Shown here piece by piece: positions 43,758-51,469 of a stretch of DNA of 64,000 nt (position 1 is its first letter; each line of letters starts with the position of its first letter). Made by a program: the position numbers and the translations under genes. This stretch comes from Haloglomus salinum (GTDB taxonomy: Archaea > Halobacteriota > Halobacteria > Halobacteriales > Haloarculaceae): assembly GCF_024298825.1 (NCBI RefSeq), contig NZ_CP101153.1, forward strand, positions 1,426,001 through 1,490,000, written 5' to 3'. The notes under the pieces were generated by a model, which worked only from the letters and a program-made list of their open reading frames with translations, was not told the DNA's origin and searched no databases.

Positions 43758-44864
43758 ATGGACAGACGAGAGTTCCTGCGAGCGGGCGGGGCGGCCGGAG
43801 TCCTCGCGCTGGCAGGCTGCACGGGAACAGACGGGGGGGACGGTGGCGGGGGCGCGACACCGACGCCCACGCCGGCCGGCGGCAGCGGCGAGACACCGAC
43901 ACAGGCCGACGACGCGTCGCTCCCCGGGGGCGTCTACGTCCAGCGCTACTCCGAGAGCATGGCGATGCAGGGAACGGAGACGGCGGACGGATACGCCGCC
44001 GGGCTCATGTACGCCGCCCCGCACGTTTTCTGGAACGTCGCCGGGTCACAGCTGGAGCAGACACCGAAGGAGCCCTCGGACAGCGTCCACCTGATGGCCG
44101 TCGTCTGGGACCCCGAGACGAACACGGTCCTCCCCGAGGCGGGAGTCTCCGTCGAAATCCTCCAGAACGGCTCGCTCGTGAGCCAGGAGGTCATCTACCC
44201 GATGCTCTCCCAGCGGATGGGATTCCACTGGGGCGGGAACTTCCCGCTCGACGGCGACGGGGAGTACGTCGCGCGGGTGAGCATCGGCGGCATGAACACC
44301 CGCCGGACGGGTGCCTTCGAGGGGCAGTTCGGTGACCCGGCGACGCTCGAGCTCCCGTTCGCGTTCAACGAGGCGGAGCGCTCGAAGGTGACCGTCGAGC
44401 CGCTGGAGCAGTACGGCCAGCGCGGCGCGGTCAAGCCGATGAGCATGGGGATGATGCCGCAGGCGTACGCGCCGAAGCAGTCGGACCTGCCGGGCGAGTT
44501 CCTCGCGAAGACGACCAGCGACGACACCGTCTTCCTGTCGACACAGCTCTCGGGCGAGGCCGCGAGCCGGTTCGACGCCACGAACTACCTCGCCGTCTCG
44601 GCCCGGACCCCCTACAACCGCATCGTCCTCCCGTCGATGGCCGTCGAGGCGACGGTCACGCGGGGGAGCGAGACCGTCTTCGACGGCGCACTGACGCGGA
44701 CGCTCGACCCCGAACTCGACTACCACTACGGCACGGCCATCGCGGGCGGCCTGCAGGCTGGCGACGAGGTCGAGTTGCGGGTCCCGACCCCGCCGCAGGT
44801 CGCCCGCCACGAGGGGTACGAGCGGGCGTTCCTGCAGATGGAGCCGATGACGTTCACGGTCTGA
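43758..44864 (+). CDS. P19/Tp34-like Tat lipoprotein (iron-binding family), copy A
   Basis: The 368-residue exported lipoprotein has a Tat motif and lipobox: MDRREFLRAGGAAGVLALAGC, with C21 lipidated. A Thr/Pro/Gly linker follows. The folded part contains blocks shared with its paralogue at 48184: SQEVIYPMLSQRMGFHWGGNFPL, MNTRRTGAF, GMMPQ and SARTPYNR. The H-W-G-G-N-F-P-L and Met-rich segments are like the P19/Tp34 periplasmic iron-binding family (there HYGANV). It would bind ferrous iron or copper at the cell surface. The last residues PPQVARHEGYERAFLQME are also shared with the paralogue. Confidence 0.82.
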   Translation: MDRREFLRAGGAAGVLALAGCTGTDGGDGGGGATPTPTPAGGSGETPTQADDASLPGGVYVQRYSESMAMQGTETADGYAAGLMYAAPHVFWNVAGSQLEQTPKEPSDSVHLMAVVWDPETNTVLPEAGVSVEILQNGSLVSQEVIYPMLSQRMGFHWGGNFPLDGDGEYVARVSIGGMNTRRTGAFEGQFGDPATLELPFAFNEAERSKVTVEPLEQYGQRGAVKPMSMGMMPQAYAPKQSDLPGEFLAKTTSDDTVFLSTQLSGEAASRFDATNYLAVSARTPYNRIVLPSMAVEATVTRGSETVFDGALTRTLDPELDYHYGTAIAGGLQAGDEVELRVPTPPQVARHEGYERAFLQMEPMTFTV

Positions 44865-44897
44865 GCGTCCGGGAGGTCGACCGGCGCGGCCGTGCGA

Positions 44898-44908
44898 TTC
44901 TGGTCCGA
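44898..44908 (-). promoter_or_regulatory. Inverted half copy of the promoter box
   Basis: The 11 bases TCGGACCAGAA occur here in reverse orientation (plus strand TTCTGGTCCGA), about 43 bases before the start of the DUF7282-like gene at 44952. A TATA-like GGCTATACAGG lies at about 44920-44930. It places this gene under the same control as the P19-like genes. Confidence 0.6.
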
Positions 44909-44951
44909 ATTGGGAAACAGGCTATACAGGACGAGCGACAGCGTACGGGCA

Positions 44952-46019
44952 GTGCAACGACGCTCCCTCGTCGCGGCGGCGCTCGCGCTGGCCTGCGTGG
45001 CGGCGCTGGCGGCGGTTCCACTGCCGGTCAGCGCCCACGTCAACGACGTCCGTGCGGACCCGCAGGTCTCAGCCGACGGGACCGTACTGGTGGAGACCGC
45101 GTACGTCGCCGACGACGCCTGGCTGGCGCTGTACAGCGACGACGGCGGCGAGCGGGGCGAGGTCATCGGGACGAGGCAGCTGGGTGACGCCGGCTTCCGC
45201 ACCGACCTCGCCGTGCGCATCGACGAGGGCGCCTGGCGCGACTGGAGCGAGGGCGAGGCCCGGACGGTCCACGTCGCGCTCCACAACGACAAGGGGTCCA
45301 GCGGCTTCGACCGCGAGGAGGACCCGGTTCTGACCTTCTTCGGGCGCGAGGCGACCGACCAGTTCACCCTCGAACACGGCCAGGGCGCCTACGTCGGCAC
45401 CCGGGCGTTCAGCCCGCAGGACACCGACGGCCCGAGTGTGACCGTGCGGACCGCACGACTGCCGAGCGACGGGCATCTCGTCGCGCGGAACGTGACAAAC
45501 GCCAGCGAGGGGAACGAGACCGCGCTGGAGCCCGTGGGCTCGACCGCGCTGGCGGCCGGCACCCACCAGGACGTGACCGTCGAACTGGACGCGGCGTACT
45601 ACGAGCGCCAGGACACCCGCGCCCGCATCGGTCTCACCGTCTACCGTGACGACGGCGACGGGCGCTTCGGCCCCGGTGACGAGCCGGTTCGCGCGGGCGA
45701 CGCGGCGGTCACCACCTTCGTCTTCCTCAACCGGACGGACGCCTCCGGGGGCGCTGGGGGCGAGAGTGCCGGTGGGGGCGAGAGTTCGGCCAGTGACGGC
45801 GCGGCGGTGACCACCCCGGGTGCGACCGACGGGACGGACGGCGAGGGCGGGGGGCTCGTCACGACCGCGACGGCCGAGTCGACGACGGCGCCCGGAACCA
45901 CGGCGGACGGCGACACCGCGACGAAGAGTACGGACGGACAACCCGGATTCGGCGTTCTGACGGCAGCACTGGCCGTCGTGGCCGTGCTCGCGGCGGGCGG
46001 ACGGCGCCGACGGACCTAA
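44952..46019 (+). CDS. DUF7282-like PGF-CTERM surface protein, copy A
   Basis: Start is GTG 44952, giving a Sec signal QRRSLVAAALALACVAALA and 355 residues. The mature protein contains a beta-sandwich repeat unit (HVNDVRADPQVSADGTVLVE followed by the AWLALYSDDGG region). The C-terminus has a Gly/Ser/Thr-rich stalk and then the PGF-CTERM tail GQPGFGVLTAALAVVAVLAAGG with terminal basic residues RRRR. Haloarchaeal archaeosortase ArtA cuts such tails and attaches a lipid anchor. Function of the DUF7282 domain unknown, but it is paired with P19-like proteins here. It is paralogous to the gene at 47145. Confidence 0.85.
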   Translation: MQRRSLVAAALALACVAALAAVPLPVSAHVNDVRADPQVSADGTVLVETAYVADDAWLALYSDDGGERGEVIGTRQLGDAGFRTDLAVRIDEGAWRDWSEGEARTVHVALHNDKGSSGFDREEDPVLTFFGREATDQFTLEHGQGAYVGTRAFSPQDTDGPSVTVRTARLPSDGHLVARNVTNASEGNETALEPVGSTALAAGTHQDVTVELDAAYYERQDTRARIGLTVYRDDGDGRFGPGDEPVRAGDAAVTTFVFLNRTDASGGAGGESAGGGESSASDGAAVTTPGATDGTDGEGGGLVTTATAESTTAPGTTADGDTATKSTDGQPGFGVLTAALAVVAVLAAGGRRRRT

Positions 46020-46044
46020 ACACGAACGATGACTACCTACCCAC

Positions 46045-46371
46045 ATGGCCAACGGGCCGCTGCTCATCGCGCTGCTGGCGCTCGCGGGTGTCGCAGCGGC
46101 TACGCTGCTCGGACTGGCGCTCGCGGGCTTCGCCCGCCGGCGCTCCCGACCGTACCTGCTGGTCGCGCTCGCGCTCGCGACGCTCCTCGTCCGCGTCGCG
46201 GTGGCGTCGGCCGCGATGGCCGGCCTGCTGACGGACCCCGACCACCATCTCGCCGAGCACGTGCTGGACGTGCTGATGGCCGCGCTGGTCATCGCCGCCG
46301 TCTACACGGCCCGCTCGGTCCGCCGGCGGGCGAGCGCGGACCCCGAGCACGAGGTGGTCGACGATGACTGA
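46045..46371 (+). CDS. Small membrane protein, 108 aa
   Basis: Three to four hydrophobic helices are seen (LLIALLALAGVAAATLLGLAL; PYLLVALALATLLVRVAVASA; LDVLMAALVIAAVYTA), with a His pair DPDHHLAEHVLDVL before the last helix and an acidic C-terminus. Its end overlaps the wHTH gene by 8 bases, suggesting a membrane sensor/regulator pair, as is common for haloarchaeal DUF7471-like and HTH pairs. The ligand might be a metal or a heme, inferred only from the His pair and the neighbours. Confidence 0.72.
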   Translation: MANGPLLIALLALAGVAAATLLGLALAGFARRRSRPYLLVALALATLLVRVAVASAAMAGLLTDPDHHLAEHVLDVLMAALVIAAVYTARSVRRRASADPEHEVVDDD

Positions 46372-46888
46372 AGCGACCGAGAACACGACCCGGCGGGCGA
46401 TTCACGACCACATCCGGGACCGTCCGGGCGTCCATTTCAACGAGCTGACCCGGGTGCTGGACCTCGCACCCGGACAGGTCCAGTACCACCTGAAGCGGCT
46501 CACCCGTTCCGACCGCGTCGTCGCCGCGGACCTGTTCGGCCGAACCCACTACTATCCGCCCGAGTACGACGACTGGGAGCGGGCCGCGCTGGCGCTGCTC
46601 CACCGCGAGACGAGCGCGGACATCGTCGCCGAACTGCTGGCGGCGGGGCCGCTCGGCGCCGGCGAGACCGCCGAACGCGTCGGTATCGCCCGCTCGACCT
46701 GCTCCTGGCACGTTGATCGGCTGGTCGAGGCCGACGTGGTCCGGAAGGAGCGCGACGGGAACCGTGTGGTACTGACGCTCGCGGAACCGGAGCGGACGGC
46801 ACGACTCCTGCAGCGGGCCGAGCCGTCGCTCCCCGAGCGGCTGGTGGACCGGTTCACGCGGCTCGTGGATTCGCTACTTGCCGAGTGA
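46364..46888 (+). CDS. Winged helix-turn-helix transcription regulator
   Basis: This 174-residue protein has two wHTH units. The N-terminal (RAIHDHIRDRPGVHFNELTRVLDLAPGQVQYHLKRLTRSDRVV) is an ArsR/MarR-like DNA-binding unit, and the C-terminal (ALALLHRETSADIVAELLAAG, then ERVGIARSTCSWHVDRLVEADVVRKE) is a second unit. This is the double-wHTH layout seen in haloarchaeal regulators paired with a small membrane protein. It probably controls the neighbouring P19/DUF7282 genes, perhaps through the 20-bp boxes. Overlap of 8 bases with the membrane gene suggests the two work together. Confidence 0.88.
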   Translation: MTEATENTTRRAIHDHIRDRPGVHFNELTRVLDLAPGQVQYHLKRLTRSDRVVAADLFGRTHYYPPEYDDWERAALALLHRETSADIVAELLAAGPLGAGETAERVGIARSTCSWHVDRLVEADVVRKERDGNRVVLTLAEPERTARLLQRAEPSLPERLVDRFTRLVDSLLAE

Positions 46889-46984
46889 ATATCACACCAG
46901 ATTCAAATTTTGGTTCATGAATTGAAATTTCCGAGATTTATACGGGTATCACGTATTCCTTCTCAGCGATAACGCGACCATCTC

Positions 46985-46996
46985 CGAAGCCCTCGC
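46985..46996 (+). repeat. Short copy of the dispersed CGAAGCCCTCGC core
   Basis: The 12 bases CGAAGCCCTCGC match the core of the inverted repeats at 21871-21882. It sits in the 256-base spacer before the DUF7282-like gene at 47145, next to an AT-rich stretch (46889-46960) with TTCAAATTTTGG and GAATTGAAATTT palindromic pieces. Confidence 0.45.
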
Positions 46997-47144
46997 ACGC
47001 GAGAGCGGCGGCGGGCCTCCGGCACAGCCGCCAGCGCGCGCCCGGTGGACTGACAGATACCCCCCACTCGTGGAAGGCGGCAACAGCGTGCGCCCCCGGA
47101 GGTGAACCCGCAGCCTCTTGCGCCCCGGTGCCGAAGCCCCGGCC

Positions 47145-48092
47145 ATGCGACGGGGCGCTACGACGCTGGGTCTCCTCGTGCTGGTCGCCGCGCTCGTGGG
47201 CGCGGGCGTCGCGGGCGGCCACTCCGTCAACTACGTCTCCGCCGACCCGCAGGTCACGCCCGACGGGACGGTCCTCGTCGAGGGAGCCTTCGTCGAGGAG
47301 TCCGGCTGGGCCGTGCTCCACGAGCGGACCGTGGATGGCTACGGGGAGGCGCTCGGCGCGACCCGGCTCCCCCGACGGAACGCCTTCTACACGGATATCG
47401 CGGTCACCATCGAGGCCGAGGCGTGGGCGAACTGGTCGACGCGTGAGGTCGTCGTGGTCCTCCACGGTGAGGACGGGGACGGCGAGTTCACCGACGCGGA
47501 CCCGCCGCTGGCCGGGTTCGGCGTCGTCGTCACGGACCGGTTCGTCGTCGAACCGGGCCACCGCGCCGTCGTCACCGGCGAGGACGATTTCCCGCAGCGG
47601 GCCGACGGGCCGAGCGTGACCGTCCGGCGGGCGACCCTGCCCGAGCGCGGGCACCTCGTCGTCCGCAACCGGACCGCCGAGGGCCGCGTCATCGGGGCCC
47701 GGACCCTCGACGCCGGCACGTACGAGAACGTCTCGGTCGCGGTGAACGACTCGTTCCACGCGGCGACCGAGGGGTCGTTCGCGGCGCGCGTGAGCCTCCA
47801 CCGCGACGACGGGGACGGGGAGTTCGACGGCGACGAGCGGGCGGTTCGTGCGGGCAACGAGACCGTCACAACCCGGTTCAGCGTCGAACCCGAGCGGGCG
47901 GGCGGCATCGTCACGACGCCGGTCCCGACGACCGCGCCACCCGACGGCGGGAGCGGCGGGACTGCCACGGGAAGCGGGACGACGGCCGGCGGGGCGACCG
48001 AGACGGGTGGTCAGCCCGGCTTCGGCCTCGCGGCGGTCGTCGCGGGGGTCCTCGTGGCCGCGCTAGCGCTCGGCGGCGGCCGGCGCCGTTGA
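47145..48092 (+). CDS. DUF7282-like PGF-CTERM surface protein, copy B
   Basis: The 315-residue protein starts at ATG 47145 with a Sec signal RRGATTLGLLVLVAALVGAGVAGG. It is a paralogue of 44952: SVNYVSADPQVTPDGTVLVE matches HVNDVRADPQVSADGTVLVE. Repeated blocks include RADGPSVTVRRATLPERGHLVVRN and RVSLHRDDGDGEFDGDERAVRAGNETVTTRF. The tail is PGF-CTERM type (GQPGFGLAAVVAGVLVAALALGGG and RRR). Likely anchored to archaetidyl lipids after ArtA processing. No promoter box is seen in front of it, so it may depend on upstream transcription or the AT-rich stretch at 46900. Confidence 0.85.
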   Translation: MRRGATTLGLLVLVAALVGAGVAGGHSVNYVSADPQVTPDGTVLVEGAFVEESGWAVLHERTVDGYGEALGATRLPRRNAFYTDIAVTIEAEAWANWSTREVVVVLHGEDGDGEFTDADPPLAGFGVVVTDRFVVEPGHRAVVTGEDDFPQRADGPSVTVRRATLPERGHLVVRNRTAEGRVIGARTLDAGTYENVSVAVNDSFHAATEGSFAARVSLHRDDGDGEFDGDERAVRAGNETVTTRFSVEPERAGGIVTTPVPTTAPPDGGSGGTATGSGTTAGGATETGGQPGFGLAAVVAGVLVAALALGGGRRR

Positions 48093-48130
48093 CGCCCGGC
48101 ACTCCCACGCGGCTGCCCGTCTCACGACGG

Positions 48131-48150
48131 TTTCGACGGTCGGACCAGAA
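48131..48150 (+). promoter_or_regulatory. 20-bp promoter box A (copy 2)
   Basis: Identical to 43703-43722 over all 20 bases, 34 bases before the ATG of the second P19-like gene. It is the same position relative to the start as copy 1 (about 33-36 bases). Sequence between box and start differs, so conservation is limited to the box. Confidence 0.75.
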
Positions 48151-48183
48151 TCCGTTTTGGTGGGGAGACCGGACGAGTAGCCA

Positions 48184-49248
48184 ATGCGACGACGCGATTT
48201 CCTGCTGGGCACCGGCGCCGCGGGCGCGACCGCGCTGGCCGGCTGTGGAGGGCTCGTCGAGACCCGCTCGCTCTCCTCGCCGCCGGTGCTGTCGAACCGC
48301 CCGGATGCCGTCTACTTCCCGACCCACGTCGAGGGGATGCAGATGACGGGGATGGGCGGGTCGGGAGACTACAAGTTCGCCCTGATGTACAGCTACCCGC
48401 ACCGGTTCTGGAACGTGAACGGAGACGAGGTCCAGAAGACGAGCATCGAGGACGAGGACGACGTCCACCTGATGGCGACCGTCTGGGACCCGGAGACGGG
48501 TGTCGTCCTGCCGGAGACCGGCCTCAGCCTCGAGATATCGAAGGGCGGGGACCTGGTGAGCCAGGAGGTCATCTACCCGATGCTCTCCCAGCCCATGGGC
48601 TTTCACTACGGCGGCAACTTCCCGCTCGACGGCGACGGGGCGTACGACGTGACCGTCTCGGTCGGCGGGGTGAACACCCGCCGGACGGGCGCGTTCCGGG
48701 AGAAGTTCGGCGACCCCGCGGAGACGACCATCGGCTTCGACTACAGTGAGTCGAAGCGCAACGAGATCATGTTCGAGGAGACGCCCGACCGGGCCGGCAA
48801 GCGGAGCGCTCGTGACCCGATGGAGATGGGGATGATGCCCCAGTCGACGCTCCCGCCGGCCGAGGAGTTCCCGGGCGGCGTGCGCGGGACGGCCGAGACG
48901 GGCGACGCGAACCTCGTCGTTACCACTCTCGACGCGCCGCCCGAGGGTGTCGACGCCCCCGACGGCGCACAGTACCTCGCGGTGTCGGCCCGGACGCCGT
49001 ACAACCGGATGGTCCTGCCAGCGATGGCGATGGAGGGCACGCTGACCAGCGGCGGCGAGACGGTGTTCGACGGCGCACTGACCCGGACGCTCGACCCTGA
49101 CCTGAACTACCACTACGGTGCGGCTGTCGAGTCGGTCCCGGCGGGTGCCGACCTCGAACTGCGCGTGACGACCCCGCCACAGGTCGCCCGCCACGAGGGG
49201 TACGAGACCGCGTTCATCGACATGCAACCGACCAGCCAGACCCTCTGA
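48184..49248 (+). CDS. P19/Tp34-like Tat lipoprotein, copy B
   Basis: The 354-residue Tat lipoprotein starts MRRRDFLLGTGAAGATALAGC, with the lipid Cys at 21. It is the paralogue of 43758: SQEVIYPMLSQPMGFHYGGNFPL, VNTRRTGAF, GMMPQ and SARTPYNRMVLP are shared. The HYGGN block is closer to P19 HYGAN than copy A (HWGGN). Unlike copy A it lacks the long Thr/Pro linker. The two copies may bind different metal states or act as partners. It is followed 40 bases later by the DyP-like Tat gene, so the two may form an operon. Confidence 0.83.
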   Translation: MRRRDFLLGTGAAGATALAGCGGLVETRSLSSPPVLSNRPDAVYFPTHVEGMQMTGMGGSGDYKFALMYSYPHRFWNVNGDEVQKTSIEDEDDVHLMATVWDPETGVVLPETGLSLEISKGGDLVSQEVIYPMLSQPMGFHYGGNFPLDGDGAYDVTVSVGGVNTRRTGAFREKFGDPAETTIGFDYSESKRNEIMFEETPDRAGKRSARDPMEMGMMPQSTLPPAEEFPGGVRGTAETGDANLVVTTLDAPPEGVDAPDGAQYLAVSARTPYNRMVLPAMAMEGTLTSGGETVFDGALTRTLDPDLNYHYGAAVESVPAGADLELRVTTPPQVARHEGYETAFIDMQPTSQTL

Positions 49249-49288
49249 GCATGGAACGACTAAACACCTCCACCGTCAACGACGGACC

Positions 49289-50599
49289 ATGACCGGACCG
49301 AACACCGACCGGAGCCGTCGCGACGTGCTGAAAGCCGCCGTCGCCGTGGGCGGGAGCGTCGGCCTCTCGGCGTGTCTCGACGCCGTCGGCTATCAGGGCG
49401 CGGACCGCCCACCCGTGCCGTCGGGACCGGCGGACCTCTCGACGCTCCCCACACGGCAGTTCGCATGGGGCGAGTTCATCCGTCGCGACGAGTTCGGCAA
49501 CGAGCAGTTGCCACGCCACCAGACGCTCCTGTATCTGAACCTCCACGGCGAGGGGGCACCGACCGCCGACCAGCGCGCGACCGTCGAGCGCGCGCTCACG
49601 CGGCTGGACGAGGCGTACGCGTGGTCCCACGAGGGCCTGCTGCGCTCGATCGCGTACACCCCGGAGTACTTCCAGCGCTACGGCGCCATGCCGGAGGGCG
49701 TCGACATCTACCCCGCGAAGCGGCTCTCATCGTTCGAGACACCCGATTTCGACCGGCAGGACGCGCTGCTCCACCTCGCCAGCGACCGCCCGGACGCGCT
49801 GCTGGAGGCGGAACTCGCGCTCACCGGCGAGCGCGCGACGGCCAACGGCGTCGAGTTCGACGCCGCACTCACGGATGTCTTCACGGTGGACGACCGCCGG
49901 ACGGGCTTCGTCGGCGCCGGCCTGCCGGCCGAGAAACAGGCCGGACTCGAGGGCGTGCCCGAGGACGGCCCCGTCCCGGAGGCGAGTCCGCTGTTCATGG
50001 GGTTCAAGGCCGGCTTCGCGAAGAACCAGGCGCCCGAGGACCGCGTGACCATCCAGGAGGGTCCGTTCGCCGGCGGCACCACGAAACACGTCGCCAACCT
50101 CCGGCAGCGGCTGTCGGACTGGTACGGCGAACAGGACTTCGCCGACCAGGTGATGGAGATGTTCTCGCCGATGCACGCCGAGAACAACTGGGTCGAGGGG
50201 GTCGGCGCGAACCTCGGCGACGGCTCCCGCGTGGACGCGACGCTCGACACCATCCGCGAGCAGGCCCGCGAACACGGTCGCGTCGGCCACGCGCAGAAGG
50301 CCGCCCGCGCGAACCGGGACGCGGACGGCGGCGTGAAGCTCAACCGCCGACACTTCGAGTCCGCCGACGACGGCATCGCCAGCCTCCACTTCCCCTCGCT
50401 CCAGCGCGAGATGAGCGAGTTCGACGCCGTCCGCGAGGCGATGAACGGCCAGGACCTGACCGAGGTGACACCCGCGGTCCGCCAGCGCGTGAACAACGGC
50501 ATCCTCGAGTACATCTTCGTCCGCCATCGCGGCAACTTCCTCGTGCCGCCGCGGGAGATCCGGTCGTTGCCGACGCCGCAGGGAGAAGTTCCAGAGTAG
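49289..50599 (+). CDS. Tat-exported DyP-type peroxidase-like protein (DUF7405-like)
   Basis: The 436-residue protein begins with a Tat signal (DRSRRDVLKAAVAVGGSVGLSACL). It resembles DyP-type/EfeB proteins: GFKAGFAKNQAPEDR stands where DyP has GFxDG, and GRVGHAQKAARANR with RRHFESADDGIASLHFPSLQREM match the heme-ligand and RR-F-S-DG region. The catalytic Asp of GxxDG is Ala here, so peroxidase activity is doubtful. EfeB-type DyPs work with ferrous-iron importers and P19-like proteins, matching the context. Heme binding and substrate are not proven. An upstream gene start is 40 bases from the P19-like stop. Confidence 0.78.
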   Translation: MTGPNTDRSRRDVLKAAVAVGGSVGLSACLDAVGYQGADRPPVPSGPADLSTLPTRQFAWGEFIRRDEFGNEQLPRHQTLLYLNLHGEGAPTADQRATVERALTRLDEAYAWSHEGLLRSIAYTPEYFQRYGAMPEGVDIYPAKRLSSFETPDFDRQDALLHLASDRPDALLEAELALTGERATANGVEFDAALTDVFTVDDRRTGFVGAGLPAEKQAGLEGVPEDGPVPEASPLFMGFKAGFAKNQAPEDRVTIQEGPFAGGTTKHVANLRQRLSDWYGEQDFADQVMEMFSPMHAENNWVEGVGANLGDGSRVDATLDTIREQAREHGRVGHAQKAARANRDADGGVKLNRRHFESADDGIASLHFPSLQREMSEFDAVREAMNGQDLTEVTPAVRQRVNNGILEYIFVRHRGNFLVPPREIRSLPTPQGEVPE

Positions 50600-50927
50600 A
50601 GGAATTTCCCCACAATATCTCCTATTTATCCATAATTCGAGGATTATATATTAAACTCTGAATCTGAGCATACATCTCGTCAGAGACGAAAGTCAGCGAC
50701 AGGGATGGCTACGAAGGGCGAGCGCGCGAGGGCTTCGTAGGTCTCACCGTCGTCGCCGAAGTCGTCGTCGCCGTGGAGCGCGGGGGCTTCGCAGGTGCCG
50801 CTGTCGTCGTAAGAGCGCGAGGGCTTCGGAACCACCCCCATGCCGCCGTCGCGGACAGTTCGGGGACAACATCGACACGGCTGGTACATCGCCCGGAGTT
50901 AAGCCGCCGACCCACCAACGCCCGCTC
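50600..50927. other. 328-base intergenic region with short dispersed repeats
   Basis: After the DyP-like gene an AT-rich ~90 bases (50600-50690) may be a promoter or terminator region. It is followed by GC-rich copies of GAGCGCG(A/G)GGGCTTCG. I see no gene with credible protein character; possible short frames on the minus strand repeat TYEALAR-like peptides and look like by-products of the repeats. Confidence 0.6.
50709..50830. repeat. Three copies of a GCGCG[A/G]GGGCTTCG repeat, one as an inverted pair
   Basis: Copies end near 50740, 50795 and 50830 (50724-50740, 50776-50795, 50813-50830), spaced about 54 and 37 bases. The first is palindromic with CTACGAAG at 50709-50716 matching CTTCGTAG at 50733-50740. 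These are the same core as the inverted repeats of the element at 21853-22437 and the copy at 46985. They may be remnants of a non-autonomous element or a regulatory repeat family. Confidence 0.65.
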
Positions 50928-51467
50928 ATGACCGTCTACGAGACCGACGTGCCGGGCGTCGGCAAGAAGTTCGAGGTGGACGTGGGCGGCGGGGCCCGCG
51001 CGGTCGTCCTGCTCCATCACGACGGCCGGGTCGAACTCTTCCGCCGGCCGGACGCGGACGCCGACTCCCAGAAGGTGTTCGAGTTGACGAGCCAGCAGGC
51101 CAACTACCTCGGCTCCATCCTCGAGGGCGCGTACTTCGAGACCGTCGACATGGACCGGCTCTCCGTCCCGCTGGGCGACGCCATCATCGAGTGGGTCGAC
51201 ATCACCGACGCCTCACCCGTCGCCGGAAGGACGCTCGCGGAGGCCGACCTCCGGGCGGTGTCGGGCGTCTCGGTCATCGCCGTCCAGCGCGGGCCCGACA
51301 CCGTCCCGAACCCGGGCCCCGACTTCCGCGTCGAGCCCGGCGACATCCTCGTGACGCTCGGCACCCGCGAGCAGCAGTCGGTCTTCGCCGACCGCTGCCA
51401 GGGCGGGGACGCGACCATCGATGGGATGGACGACGGCGCCGGTGCGGACGGCACGGACGGGGCCTGA
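50928..51467 (+). CDS. TrkA-C (RCK_C) regulatory protein, KhtT-like
   Basis: The 179-residue protein has an N-terminal barrel-like part (MTVYETDVPGVGKKFEVDVGGG) and a C-terminal TrkA_C domain (IIEWVDITDASPVAGRTLAEADLRAVSGVSVIAVQRG through FRVEPGDILVTLGT). This is the KhtT layout, the cytoplasmic gating subunit of a K+/H+ antiporter. A Gly/Asp-rich tail ends in GADGTDGA. It lies 2 bases before the antiporter gene and should form a complex with it. It may bind c-di-AMP or NAD(H) as related RCK domains do; not decidable here. Confidence 0.92.
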   Translation: MTVYETDVPGVGKKFEVDVGGGARAVVLLHHDGRVELFRRPDADADSQKVFELTSQQANYLGSILEGAYFETVDMDRLSVPLGDAIIEWVDITDASPVAGRTLAEADLRAVSGVSVIAVQRGPDTVPNPGPDFRVEPGDILVTLGTREQQSVFADRCQGGDATIDGMDDGAGADGTDGA

Positions 51468-51469
51468 GC

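Noticed and set aside
50724-50830. CRISPR-like array
   Set aside because: Only three imperfect copies with spacers of unequal length (about 37 and 54 bases), no cas genes and no repeat identity. Better explained as a dispersed repeat family.
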